Assembly: GCA_002699125.1 (NCBI GenBank)
Contig: PABI01000060.1
Span: forward strand, 62,001-126,000
Origin: Anaerolineaceae bacterium
Lineage (GTDB): Bacteria; Chloroflexota; Anaerolineae; Promineifilales; Promineifilaceae
Direction of reading: 5' to 3'
Length of the DNA stretch: 64,000 nt
Every line of letters starts with the position of its first letter. Positions within the stretch are counted from its first letter, which is position 1. The translations under genes were made by a program, and so were the position numbers. This document shows, in pieces, positions 51,253 through 59,896 of this stretch. Below the pieces are notes generated by a model. It made no database searches and was not told the origin of the DNA. It saw only the letters and a list, made by a program, of their open reading frames with translations.

Positions 51253-51306
51253 GACGTGACGCGTGGAAGGTGATCTTTCTGTCACGCGTCACGTTTCACG
51301 CATCAT
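51253..51306. repeat. Intergenic hairpin (GACGTGACGCGTG / CACGCGTCACGT)
   Basis: Arms GACGTGACGCGTG and CACGCGTCACGT enclose ~16 bases, followed by TTCACGCATCA. It is related in words to 8210-8254 and 58354-58398. It lies between the DUF5107 gene and the histidine kinase gene. Confidence 0.55.
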
Positions 51307-51446
51307 TGACCCGTCAATCCCCTAAATTCCCAAAAAGCTCACATTTTTTGATGTTATACTCATCATGGTTATTGATGACAATCATCACCTGTGAGAGATG
51401 CGTTTGACTACTGTTTGGCCTATCCTAAATCGGATACTGTTCCATC

Positions 51447-53543
51447 ATGCAGGTATTGACAACTTTTTTTGAGAATAATCTAACCCTTATCTACTTTTTC
51501 TATGGCCTGGCCTTCTTTTCCATGGGGCTTTTGGTTTGGGTAGAGTCGCGCCAGGCGTCCACTTTTCGTCTGGCGCAGGCAATGGGGCCGCTGGCCGGTT
51601 TTGGCCTGCTGCATGGGCTGCACGAATGGTTCGAGATGTTCCAAAGATTGGGCGCGGCAGGAGCCGCAAACATTCCTGCCTGGCTGCTGCTTGATGAGGT
51701 ACGCGTTGCCCATCTGGCGCTGTCATTTTCCCTTCTCATCGTTTTTGGCATTCGCCTTATTTACCTGTCACGTGGCGAGCAGGCCCAGTCGGAAAAGCTG
51801 CACGCCTTTCTAATTGCCGGCACGCTTCTGGGCATCTGGCTCATCAGTTTGCTGCTTACTTACTGGGTTTATCAGCCGCCGCCTGAGGAATTTATTGCGG
51901 CGGTGGATACGCTCACCCGCTATATTTTGGGCATTCCAGGGGCTGCCCTAGCCGCCTGGGCCATTGTGTTGGAGCAGCGCACTTTCCAGCGGCTGGATAT
52001 GCCGGGCACCGGTCGCGATTTGCTGCGGGCAGCGCTGGCCCTGTTCATTTATGGCGTGTTTGGCCAGATTTTCCCCCGCGCCAGTTTTTTATACCCGGCG
52101 AATATTGTCAACGCCACGCTGTTTGCTCAGCTCTTTGGCATTCCCATTCAGCTGTTCCGGGCCATCATGGCCTCGCTAATTGCCATTTACTTTGTGCGGG
52201 CATTGCGCGCCTTTGAGATTGAACGGCAGCGCAATTTGGCCCGGGCCAACGAAGCGAAACTGGCGGCGCAGGAAGAGGCGTTGTTTATTCAGGCGCAAAG
52301 TCGTCGGGAAACGGAATCATTAAATCGGGAGCTGCAAACGGCCGTACACGATCTTTCCCTCCTCTTTGACCTGTCCCGCAGCCTGTCGGCTACCCTGGAC
52401 CGGGATGAACTGCTCAACCAGGCGGTCCAGCAAATTTGCGACAGCCTGCCTTATGTGGAAACAAGCCTGGTCGTTTTACGCACGCATCCCGAGCAGCCGC
52501 TACGCTGCCTGACCTATGCCGGCTACGAGCGGCAGCCGCAGCGCGGCACCCCATCTTGCAACGAGGGGCACGTATTGACAACCTACGTTTTAAACAATGG
52601 GCAGCCTGCTTTTTTTCATGAGGGCGTGGTAGAGTCACTGCCGCGGGCGGTGGCAAATCCAGAGGGTGAAGACCGGTCGCTGCCGATTGGTGACTGTTTG
52701 CTCGGGTTCCCCTTAGGGGATGTGACGTCTGTGTCAGGCGGGCTTGTTTTGGGATTGTCGCCGGAGGTGAGCCAGCTCAGCCGCCGGGATTTGGAGCTGC
52801 TGGCAACGATTGCCAGCCAGCTGACCATTGCCATTGAAAATGCCACGCGTTATGGGGAGTCGCAGGCACGGGAAACGCTTCGTGGTGAACTGCTGCACCA
52901 GGTTGTTTCGGCACAGGAGCGGGAGCGGCAGCGTATTGCCCGCGAACTGCATGACGGCACGGGCCAGACGCTGACGGCGCTGGGCCTGGGCTTTGCCGCC
53001 GCCAGCGAGAATGTAACGCATAATCCTGCTTTGGCGTCATCACAGCTGGCCGAGCTGAAGGTGATGAGCACCCAGGCGCTGCAAGAGCTTCGTGATTTGA
53101 TTCGCGATTTACGGCCGTCTCTCCTTGATGATTTAGGCCTGGTGCCCGCGCTGCAAAGCCAGGTGCAATCATTTGCGGAACGGACGGGCGTGCAGGCAGA
53201 ATTTGTGCTAAACGGCCGTCGCCAGCGTGTGCAGCCAGAAATTGAGACGATTGTCTTTCGCATTGCCCAGGAGGCATTAACCAACGTGGCTAAACATGCC
53301 CAGGCCAAACAAGTCACAGTGGCAGTGAGCTTTATCGACAATTCGCTCTGCCTGGAAGTGCGTGATGATGGTCGTGGTTTTGTGCCTTATCTGGCGTTTG
53401 AGTCCGTTGGTGATGGGCAGCAAGCGTGGGGTTTGTTGGGCATGCAGGAACGGGTCGCATTGGTGGGTGGCAGTTGTGTTGTACACTCAGAGCCAGGCCA
53501 GGGAACGGCCGTAAAGGTCTCAATTCCCATCACGGCCACCTAA
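51447..53543 (+). CDS. Sensor histidine kinase, NarL/HisKA_3 type
   Basis: A 698-residue kinase. The N-terminal membrane region (~1-250) has about seven helices, then a coiled coil (~255-300). A GAF-like domain (~310-470) follows. The HisKA_3 phosphoacceptor is H502 in QERERQRIARELHDGTGQ, and a HATPase_c domain (~590-695) has ALTNVAKHAQA and VRDDGRGF. It is the cognate partner of the response regulator that starts 83 bases downstream. The signal sensed by the membrane region cannot be predicted. Confidence 0.95.
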   Translation: MQVLTTFFENNLTLIYFFYGLAFFSMGLLVWVESRQASTFRLAQAMGPLAGFGLLHGLHEWFEMFQRLGAAGAANIPAWLLLDEVRVAHLALSFSLLIVFGIRLIYLSRGEQAQSEKLHAFLIAGTLLGIWLISLLLTYWVYQPPPEEFIAAVDTLTRYILGIPGAALAAWAIVLEQRTFQRLDMPGTGRDLLRAALALFIYGVFGQIFPRASFLYPANIVNATLFAQLFGIPIQLFRAIMASLIAIYFVRALRAFEIERQRNLARANEAKLAAQEEALFIQAQSRRETESLNRELQTAVHDLSLLFDLSRSLSATLDRDELLNQAVQQICDSLPYVETSLVVLRTHPEQPLRCLTYAGYERQPQRGTPSCNEGHVLTTYVLNNGQPAFFHEGVVESLPRAVANPEGEDRSLPIGDCLLGFPLGDVTSVSGGLVLGLSPEVSQLSRRDLELLATIASQLTIAIENATRYGESQARETLRGELLHQVVSAQERERQRIARELHDGTGQTLTALGLGFAAASENVTHNPALASSQLAELKVMSTQALQELRDLIRDLRPSLLDDLGLVPALQSQVQSFAERTGVQAEFVLNGRRQRVQPEIETIVFRIAQEALTNVAKHAQAKQVTVAVSFIDNSLCLEVRDDGRGFVPYLAFESVGDGQQAWGLLGMQERVALVGGSCVVHSEPGQGTAVKVSIPITAT

Positions 53544-53550
53544 TTTTTAT

Positions 53551-53578
53551 CCGCAGATTACACAGATTATCGCAGATT
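53551..53578. repeat. CCGCAGATTACACAGATT quasi-repeat
   Basis: Three 9-10-base units (CCGCAGATTA, CACAGATTAT, CGCAGATT) in tandem, a one-arm member of the CCGCAGAG class. It lies between kinase and regulator genes. Confidence 0.55.
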
Positions 53579-53625
53579 TTTTGCTTTTATTTTGCAAAGA
53601 CTGTGGATAGTTTTCGGAGGCAAAG

Positions 53626-54285
53626 ATGCCTAAAATAAAGCTGATATTAGCCGATGACCATGCTGTGGTCCGCTCGGGGCTGCGCATGCTGCTGCAAGCC
53701 CAACCAGACATGGAAATTGTGGGCGAGGCAGAATCTGGCGTGCAGGCCCTGGCCCAGGTGCGCAGCCTCCAACCAGACGTTATCCTGATGGACATCCAGA
53801 TGCCGGGGATGAATGGCATTGAGGCCACCCGGCAAATTAAAGAGGCGTATGCGGATACGGCCGTTCTCGCCCTCACCATGCACGAAGATGACCAATACTT
53901 TTTCGAGATGCTCCAGGCTGGGGCGTCAGGCTATCTGCCCAAGCGGGCGGCCCCAGATGAATTGGTACGCGCTATTCGCACCGTGAGCCGGGGCGAGGTG
54001 TTTCTTTACCCCTCGTTGGCCACCCGGCTGGTGCAAAGCTACGTTGGCGGCGATGCCGGGGAAGATTCCGTAGCCCTGGTCAGCGATCTGACGCCGCGCG
54101 AGAAAGAGGTTCTGGTGCTCATCGCCGAAGGATTAACCAATCCCGAAATTGCCGATCAGCTGGTAATCAGTGTCAAAACGGTAGACCGCCACCGTGAAAA
54201 CATCATGCGCAAGCTTAATCTGCACAGCCGGATCGAGTTGGTGAAGTATGCTCTACGGCACGGGTTAATTGCGTTGGAAGAGTAG
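53626..54285 (+). CDS. NarL/FixJ-type response regulator
   Basis: A 219-residue two-domain regulator. The receiver (~1-120) has the acidic pair D10-D11, phosphoacceptor D56 (VILMDIQMPG), T and K at the expected sites. The LuxR-type HTH (~150-212, LTPREKEVLVLIAEGLTNPEIADQL, VKTVDRHRENIMRKL) is complete. GGAGG precedes the ATG. It pairs with the histidine kinase upstream. Its target genes are not identifiable here, but the minus-strand redox genes are nearby. Confidence 0.95.
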   Translation: MPKIKLILADDHAVVRSGLRMLLQAQPDMEIVGEAESGVQALAQVRSLQPDVILMDIQMPGMNGIEATRQIKEAYADTAVLALTMHEDDQYFFEMLQAGASGYLPKRAAPDELVRAIRTVSRGEVFLYPSLATRLVQSYVGGDAGEDSVALVSDLTPREKEVLVLIAEGLTNPEIADQLVISVKTVDRHRENIMRKLNLHSRIELVKYALRHGLIALEE

Positions 54286-54305
54286 GGGAGAGTGAGGGGA
54301 GTGAA

Positions 54306-54351
54306 AGTAAAAAGTGAAAAGTAGGCTGCTTCTCACTTTTTACTTTTTACT
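54306..54351. terminator. Hairpin terminator behind the response regulator
   Basis: AGTAAAAAGTGAAAAGTA and CTCACTTTTTACTTTTTACT form an AT-rich hairpin built from repeated GTAAAAA/GTGAAAA words between convergent genes. Confidence 0.55.
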
Positions 54352-54355
54352 GTGG

Positions 54356-54706
54356 TTAAGCTAACGCGGGATTCGCTTCATAAATTGGGCAGGTTAGACA
54401 TTTATCGGGGAGGGCGCCTTCTGCCTGGGTTTTAGCCAGCCAGCAGGGAATCATTTGCTGTTTAAAGCCCGGACACTCTTTGCGCAGCTCAGGGTCACAT
54501 TTCATAATAGACCAGCAGCGGTCGCCGTTGCTGGCGACAATGTTTGTGGCGACGGCCGTTCCCTCACTGGTCGTTGCTGCTTCCGTTTCCCATCTATCAA
54601 CCATCCAGTTCATAGCGTAGCCAATGCCAAACATTAGGGCCGCCGGCAGCAAACAGCGGAGGGAAAATAAGAGCACCATCGTGAGTGTTGCTTGTGATGC
54701 GTTCAT
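54356..54706 (-). CDS. Small membrane protein with cysteine-rich domain (116 aa)
   Basis: An N-terminal membrane segment (~10-35, MVLLFSLRCLLPAALMFGIGYAM) is followed by a domain with seven cysteines (RCWSIMKC, KECPGF, PCWL, KCLTCPIY) that could bind Fe-S or zinc, or form disulfides. It is encoded ~65 bases downstream of the NrfD-like gene on the same strand, so it may be an accessory of the redox complex. ATG 54706 follows AAGG at ~10 bases. No family is assigned. Confidence 0.7.
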   Translation of the reverse strand: MNASQATLTMVLLFSLRCLLPAALMFGIGYAMNWMVDRWETEAATTSEGTAVATNIVASNGDRCWSIMKCDPELRKECPGFKQQMIPCWLAKTQAEGALPDKCLTCPIYEANPALA

Positions 54707-54770
54707 GATAATCAACCTTCAAGGGTAAGGGGGAGTGAACATGTTCTAATGCTCACTCCTCACATTTGAT

Positions 54771-56036
54771 TTAGTGCGAAACGGCCGTAACCGGCTCGTT
54801 TCGTACGGGTTCTACGGCCGCTTCTGGCACCGTACTGTGATCCACAATGCGCAGGTAGCGTACACCTAGCGTAAAGGCCAGCAAACCGTAAGCGATAACA
54901 CCCAATCCCACTATCACTTCAATGAGCGATGGCGTATAGGCAGTGTACATCGGTTCAATTTGCGTGGGCAGGTAGCTAAAGGCCACCATTTGCCCCACAA
55001 TATTGGTATCCCAACGGTAAGCGATCAGGCCACCAACGGCCAGGACCAAAGCCAGCAGGTGCAGCCGGGAGTGCCGCCGCAGCCGCCCGCTTACCAAAAT
55101 CACGCCCGGTACCAGAATACCCAGCAGCAGTTCGCCAATCCAGAAGTTAAAGGCCAGTGCGCCGCTGGTGAGAATATGCAGCCCTTCGGTGCGTCCTGGC
55201 TCCAGCGTGTATTCCATCCCCATCGTGTCCCAGAAGCGCAGATACAGGTAGCCCAAAAGCATCCAGCCGATTGCCTGCGACACTTTGTCCAGAATATCAT
55301 CGCGTACGTTGGCTCGCTCAGAGAAGATCGCCGCCAGCTTGGAAGACAGCACCGTCAGGGCCAGGCCACCAATGACGGCCGAAACAATAAACAACACTGC
55401 CAAACTGGGCTTGTACCAGATGGGGCGTGCCTTGAGCACACCATACGTTGCGCCCAGTGACGATTGATGCAGCAATGAAAAAGCAAGCCCGGCCACGGCC
55501 AGCACCGGTGCAAATTTGTGAATGTGGTGCAGCCGATCAGCTATCTTGGGCCAGCGTGATTTGAACCAGTCGGCTTCGCCAAAAATGGGAGCCACTTCCA
55601 GCGTCAGTACGGTGAAGTACAGCATCACGCACATGGTAACTTCCCACAGCGGCGAGTGAATGTTCCAAAAGGCAACGGCGTGCCAGAAACGATCGGGACG
55701 GCCGATGTCCATGAACAAACAGAGCATGGCCATGCTGTAGCCGAGCAGCCCGACGAATACGGCCGTACGAGCAATCGGTTGCAAATGCTTCCAGCCCAAC
55801 AGGTAAACGGCGGCTGAAAGGGTGAAAGCACCCGCACTCAGGGCGATGGCAGACAGGTCAATGCCAATCCACAACCCCCAGGGCACCAAATCGGTAAGAT
55901 TGGTAACAACCAACCCTTGCACAAGAACGATGATACCGGCCGTTAGCCCGGCGGCCATCAGCAGGAGCAGCAGCCCAATCCACAGCGGAAATGCGGCGCG
56001 GTGCAGTTTGATTTTTTCGGTCATGGGTGCGTTCAT
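54771..56036 (-). CDS. NrfD/PsrC-family membrane subunit
   Basis: A 421-residue polytopic protein with about ten helices of the NrfD/PsrC family, the quinone-interacting subunit of several energy-conserving complexes (FPLWIGLLLLLMAAGLTAGIIVL, PWGLWIGIDLSAIALSAGAF, LGYSMAMLCLFMDIGRPDRFWHA). It has no cofactor motif of its own. The start overlaps the stop of the upstream ferredoxin gene by four bases, indicating an operon cytochrome - ferredoxin - NrfD. Confidence 0.93.
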   Translation of the reverse strand: MNAPMTEKIKLHRAAFPLWIGLLLLLMAAGLTAGIIVLVQGLVVTNLTDLVPWGLWIGIDLSAIALSAGAFTLSAAVYLLGWKHLQPIARTAVFVGLLGYSMAMLCLFMDIGRPDRFWHAVAFWNIHSPLWEVTMCVMLYFTVLTLEVAPIFGEADWFKSRWPKIADRLHHIHKFAPVLAVAGLAFSLLHQSSLGATYGVLKARPIWYKPSLAVLFIVSAVIGGLALTVLSSKLAAIFSERANVRDDILDKVSQAIGWMLLGYLYLRFWDTMGMEYTLEPGRTEGLHILTSGALAFNFWIGELLLGILVPGVILVSGRLRRHSRLHLLALVLAVGGLIAYRWDTNIVGQMVAFSYLPTQIEPMYTAYTPSLIEVIVGLGVIAYGLLAFTLGVRYLRIVDHSTVPEAAVEPVRNEPVTAVSH

Positions 56037-56812
56037 GATAATTCTTCCTTCTCTTCGCGTCGGGCGGGTAAGTAGTAAACGCGAGGATTTGTGCCTAAAT
56101 CTTTACGCAGTTGCGTCGATGGATATTTAGCCAGCGCTTTGCTCACCGGAGATTCCGGATCGTTCAGGTCGCCAAAGATGCGGGCACCGGTGGGGCAGGC
56201 GGCCACACAGGCCGGTGTTGCCTGATGGTCAACGCCGGGCGTAAGTCCTTCGGCCAGGCCGCGGTCAATGCGGTGGAAGCAGAAGGTACATTTTTCCGCC
56301 ACGCCGCGCGGACGACGCTCAACTTCTGGCTCGCCCCATTCAGGAACGGCCGAATTTTCCTCAGTGTGCGTTTCCCAGTTAAAGGTTCGGGCACCGTACG
56401 GGCAGGCCAATTGGCAGTAGCGGCAGCCAATGCACTTTTCGTAATCCATCATTACAATGCCGTCTGGCCGGTGGTAAGTGGCACCAACCGGGCAAATATC
56501 GACACAAGGGGCGTTTTCGCAATGCATACAGGGGACCGGGGCGTACACTGCTTCACCATTGATCGGTTCCAGCTCAATCATCCGGTTCCAGGGCGCGTTT
56601 TCGCGGGTGTCATTGTGGGCCTGGCAGGCCAGGCTGCACTTGCCGCAGCCCACACATTTGGCCTGGTCAATCACCATCGCCCAGCGGTGGGGGCTGGTTT
56701 CTTCAGCCGGTGCTTCAGATGGGTTTCTCTTAGCGGCGATGGTGATGGTGGTAACGGCCGTTCCTACCGCAGCCAGTTTGATAAAATCGCGACGTCCTAC
56801 TTTACTGTTCAT
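56033..56812 (-). CDS. Tat-exported 4Fe-4S ferredoxin-type protein (NrfC/HybA-like)
   Basis: A 259-residue iron-sulfur protein with a twin-arginine signal (GRRDFIKLAAVG). Four cysteine sets (CVGCGKCSLAC, CENAPCVDICPVGA, CIGCRYCQLACPYGA, CTFC...CVAACPTGA) can hold four [4Fe-4S] clusters. It transfers electrons between the NrfD quinone subunit and the multiheme cytochrome. ATG 56812 has GGAGG five bases upstream; the ATG at 56824 is part of that site. Overlap with the cytochrome gene (56802-56812) supports coupling. Confidence 0.93.
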   Translation of the reverse strand: MNSKVGRRDFIKLAAVGTAVTTITIAAKRNPSEAPAEETSPHRWAMVIDQAKCVGCGKCSLACQAHNDTRENAPWNRMIELEPINGEAVYAPVPCMHCENAPCVDICPVGATYHRPDGIVMMDYEKCIGCRYCQLACPYGARTFNWETHTEENSAVPEWGEPEVERRPRGVAEKCTFCFHRIDRGLAEGLTPGVDHQATPACVAACPTGARIFGDLNDPESPVSKALAKYPSTQLRKDLGTNPRVYYLPARREEKEELS

Positions 56813-57824
56813 TGCTGCCTCCATCTTTCTGGTTGCGCAATCTGTCTTGCCATTTTTCTAGCCAGGGCGAGCCGACCAGACCAAAAGCCATGCCAATCAA
56901 CGAGGCCAGAATGACGAAGTTGAACGGGCTGTGGCTCGATGGTTCCGGCATAGCAGCACTATTTCCATTGCTATCGACCATTAAAAAGCCGGCTTCCATT
57001 ACCGTTTCATCTTCTTCAAACAGGCAGGGGCTTTCAGCCGATACGTCCATTTGCCCTGCAACTGTTCCGTAACTGCCGGGGCCTAAGAAGTTGGCTTGCA
57101 GCTCTCCATTGTCGTCAGTGGTTGGCACGAGCTCCTGTGGTTCATGCATTTCCTGGCTGTGGCAGGCGGTGCAGGTATCTGAGCCAACTGAGAAGGTATG
57201 AGAAATTTGGCTGTGCCCGTTGCCTAACGGATTGGTTTTAGTCTCCAGATGGCAGTCGGTACACATCAGCCCTTCATCCGCGTGCGCCGTAAAGTTGAAG
57301 AAATGCGTCTCTTCCTTATGGCAGGTGCGGCATGTGTCTTGCATGCTGCCGGCCTTCAATTCATTGGTATGCGGATTATGGCAGCGAGCACAAGAAAGCT
57401 CTTCTTGCCCATGCTGGCTGGTTTCCCATTCAGCAAAGGTATCCACATGGCATGTGCCACATAGCCGGGAAGAGATATCGGTTTGCATAATTTTTTGCGG
57501 ATGTTCCGCTGGGTCAGACGGATGACACGTGGCGCAGGCAACGCCTTCTGTCTCATAGCTGCCGGTTGCCGGGTCAAAGCCAGTGGTGTGGCAGCTCAGG
57601 CATTCTGGCGGATTGCCCTCTTCGGCCCAGGCGGCTAGAAACGTTTCGACCACGCTGGCGTGGCCGTGAGCGCTGTTTTCCCATTGGGTTGTCACCGTCT
57701 CATGGCACTCGCCACAATCGTCGGCGCCATAGGCCTCCGGGATTGTTTGCGCCTGTGTCACGGCAAAGGTGATAAATCCCAGCAGTAGCGCGAATGTCAC
57801 CCCTATCATGATTCTTTTGAACAT
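56802..57824 (-). CDS. Octaheme c-type cytochrome with C-terminal membrane anchor
   Basis: A 340-residue cytochrome. After a signal peptide (FALLLGFITFAVTQAQ), eight CxxCH sites are visible (CGECH, CLSCH, CATCH, CGTCH, CARCH, CRTCH, CTDCH, CTACH). A C-terminal membrane helix (NFVILASLIGMAFGLVG) anchors it. It is followed by the ferredoxin and NrfD genes. No molybdopterin catalytic subunit is encoded, so the complex may pass electrons to an external acceptor or reductase (inference). ATG 57824 has AGGAG upstream. Confidence 0.9.
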   Translation of the reverse strand: MFKRIMIGVTFALLLGFITFAVTQAQTIPEAYGADDCGECHETVTTQWENSAHGHASVVETFLAAWAEEGNPPECLSCHTTGFDPATGSYETEGVACATCHPSDPAEHPQKIMQTDISSRLCGTCHVDTFAEWETSQHGQEELSCARCHNPHTNELKAGSMQDTCRTCHKEETHFFNFTAHADEGLMCTDCHLETKTNPLGNGHSQISHTFSVGSDTCTACHSQEMHEPQELVPTTDDNGELQANFLGPGSYGTVAGQMDVSAESPCLFEEDETVMEAGFLMVDSNGNSAAMPEPSSHSPFNFVILASLIGMAFGLVGSPWLEKWQDRLRNQKDGGSNEQ

Positions 57825-58212
57825 AGGATGCTCCTTGGAAAACATTAGTCTTATCGCAAAGTTGCAGAGGCGCAGTGACGCGGGCATCTGGTCCTTGCAG
57901 GTTCATTCATCATGCTTTCCAGTGTAGAGGAAGGGGGTGATGGCGTAAATCAGGTGTGAGACGCATTTTTGTATGGGGTAAACACCCCATGCCAAAATGG
58001 GGTGTTTTGGGTGAGATTTGCTGCCGTGAAGGAAATTTCGCTGCAAAAAACGGGCAAATCGACTTTTGGGGGCCGGTTGTGGGGCGTTTTACCCAAAGCG
58101 AAATGGCGGGAATACCGAATAGACGGCCGTCCTCCCAGCCTCTATTCTTTACATATAGCTAAAAGCAATCGGCACAACTGCTGGTAAAAGTAGTTATGCA
58201 TGGAGGTTTAAG
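57825..58212. other. Intergenic region holding a hairpin and no supported gene
   Basis: A hairpin with ACACCCCA/TGGGGTGT arms and a T4 tail lies at 57982-58007. The divergent promoters of the cytochrome operon (minus) and of the small membrane protein (58213, plus) must lie here. Two overlapping plus-strand frames (57956-58187) look non-coding. Confidence 0.45.
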
Positions 58213-58335
58213 ATGGACGTGTTCACCGGGGTTTTGATTATTCTCTTACTATTTGTACTGCGCTTTGCTTTGCCTTTTGGGTTTGTCGTGGTGGTTGGTC
58301 GCCTCACGGAGCGACTTGCACGCAATAGTGCGTAA
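58213..58335 (+). CDS. Small membrane protein (40 aa)
   Basis: One helix (VLIILLLFVLRFALPFGFVVVVG) with a charged C-terminal tail (RLTERLARNSA). GGAGG precedes the ATG at 7 bases. A strong hairpin terminator follows, so it is a single-gene unit. Function unknown; it resembles the protein at 38462. Confidence 0.65.
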   Translation: MDVFTGVLIILLLFVLRFALPFGFVVVVGRLTERLARNSA

Positions 58336-58353
58336 AGATATTGTGCTTTCAAT

Positions 58354-58406
58354 GTGAAGCGTGAAACGTGAGAATTTTAGTCACGTTTCACGCTTCACGC
58401 TTTTTT
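58354..58406 (+). terminator. 18-bp stem terminator with T6 tail
   Basis: GTGAAGCGTGAAACGTGA pairs perfectly with TCACGTTTCACGCTTCAC across a 9-base loop and is followed by GC and six T. It contains the same words as other dispersed hairpins (8210, 51253) but here clearly acts as a terminator. Confidence 0.8.
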
Positions 58407-58437
58407 AAAGCAGTCACGCTGCTCATTTGCCACCTTA

Positions 58438-58647
58438 TCAGGTAAACCCGCCGCTGTCAGCGACGTGCTGGCAGCAGTCGCACGTCAGGATAAACAGGCC
58501 ATCAAAGACCAGCTTGCCATTGTGGCAGTTGGGGCAATTATCGCCCGGTTTTGGCTGCGGCCGGCTGCATTTGGCTTCCCCTTTTTTGCGCCACCAGTAA
58601 CGGCCGTCTCCCCCACTTTCTTTATCATTCACCATCTGCTGAGTCAT
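58438..58647 (-). CDS. Small zinc-ribbon protein (69 aa)
   Basis: A polar N-terminus with WWRKKGEAKC, then C-x2-C (NCPNC) and C-x-C-C (TCDCC), which may bind one zinc. There is no membrane segment. ATG 58647 is preceded by GGTGAG and lies one base after the stop of the TPR gene, so it is the last gene of the AAA/TPR operon. Confidence 0.65.
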   Translation of the reverse strand: MTQQMVNDKESGGDGRYWWRKKGEAKCSRPQPKPGDNCPNCHNGKLVFDGLFILTCDCCQHVADSGGFT

Positions 58648-58648
58648 C

Positions 58649-59896
58649 TCACCGCCTACGCCGCGTGGCTTCAATATTTGCCACCCAACTAAAGAGGACG
58701 ATACCAAACCAGTAGAGCAGTCCTGTGCCGCTGCCATTCCGGATGAGTCCGAAGAGCAAGTTATAAAGAATAAGGCCACCTAAAACGGCTGTAAACCCCA
58801 ACAGTAATTTAGACTTTTTCATACGCAGCGCCGTGGCTAGCGGAATGATGAATACGGCCGTTTCCAAAGCCCCCATCAGCCAGACATCCTGCAAAGTTCC
58901 TGGTCCAAGCAAACCAGTGACCAAAAAGCCAAGCGCCAGCAGCAAAGTTAAGCCAATCCAGTTGGAAATAATCAGACGCTCTCTGGATAGTGCCAGCCGC
59001 CCAAACCTGTCCAGGCGCAAGAACAGGTCAAACAACGTTCTGGAGGTCCAGGTTAAAAATACAAACGTCATATAAACATAGAGAAGGGGCATAATCACAG
59101 GCTGCAATTCAGAGTTTGCTTGCCTCATTTGGTTCAAAAAACGAAACAGAAAGTAAGCACCCAAAATGACAAACCAGCGGGTGCGGTTATCCAGGCGCTC
59201 CATCCACAGAAAGTAGGCCAACATCACCCTGTAAATGGGGTTGCGGGCCTTCATTGCCTCTACAATGCCTACCTGTGCCCATTGCAAGTTGGGATCCAAT
59301 CGTAAGGCTTCGCCAAAATGGTGCATCGCTTCCCGGGGTTTGCTCTGGTGCAGGTTGGTCCATCCCTTGTTGGCGTGGGTCAATGGATTGTCCGGGTTCT
59401 GGGACAAGGCCGTGTCGATGGTTTGACTGGCGGCCGTGCGGTCCCCCATTTTGACCAACGCCATTGCCCGCAAATTGGCGCAGCGCACATGTTCCGGATC
59501 GAGCCTCAGCCCTTCATTAGCGGCTTCCAGAGCCTTGTTCCATTCTCCCCTTTCCACAAAAATGCTGCTTAGCAGACCGTAGTAGTCTGGTTCCGTTGGT
59601 TCAAGCATAATTGCCGAGCGAATGGACCGTTCTGCGTCGTCATACTTTTCTTGCTCCAGCTGTACAACGGCCAGAGTATATAGGTGAAAATCACTGTTTG
59701 GGTCTAGGCGTACGGCCGTTTGCGCGGCTTGCAGTGCAGCAGCATGATGCTCTAATTTTGTGTGGCAAATAGCTATCAGGGCGTGTGCTGGACCAAACTC
59801 GGGATTTTCGGCAATGGCTGCCTGGAGTGGTTCAATGGCTTCGTTGTAGCGGCGATGCTCCATGAGCAGGCGCGCTCTGTGAAAGTTGGCGTTCAT
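58649..59896 (-). CDS. TPR protein with C-terminal membrane region
   Basis: A 415-residue protein. Residues ~1-210 are about six tetratricopeptide repeats (RYNEAIEPLQAAIAENPEFGPAHAL, KYDDAERSIRSAIMLEP). Residues ~230-410 contain about five membrane helices. The TPR part should face the cytoplasm and act as a docking platform for the AAA protein encoded just upstream (four-base overlap ATGA). No enzyme motif is seen. Confidence 0.85.
   Translation of the reverse strand: MNANFHRARLLMEHRRYNEAIEPLQAAIAENPEFGPAHALIAICHTKLEHHAAALQAAQTAVRLDPNSDFHLYTLAVVQLEQEKYDDAERSIRSAIMLEPTEPDYYGLLSSIFVERGEWNKALEAANEGLRLDPEHVRCANLRAMALVKMGDRTAASQTIDTALSQNPDNPLTHANKGWTNLHQSKPREAMHHFGEALRLDPNLQWAQVGIVEAMKARNPIYRVMLAYFLWMERLDNRTRWFVILGAYFLFRFLNQMRQANSELQPVIMPLLYVYMTFVFLTWTSRTLFDLFLRLDRFGRLALSRERLIISNWIGLTLLLALGFLVTGLLGPGTLQDVWLMGALETAVFIIPLATALRMKKSKLLLGFTAVLGGLILYNLLFGLIRNGSGTGLLYWFGIVLFSWVANIEATRRRR

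Noticed and set aside
57956..58187. Two overlapping plus-strand frames of 68 and 72 codons
   Set aside because: They overlap each other in different phases and run through a hairpin; no ribosome site and no protein-like pattern.
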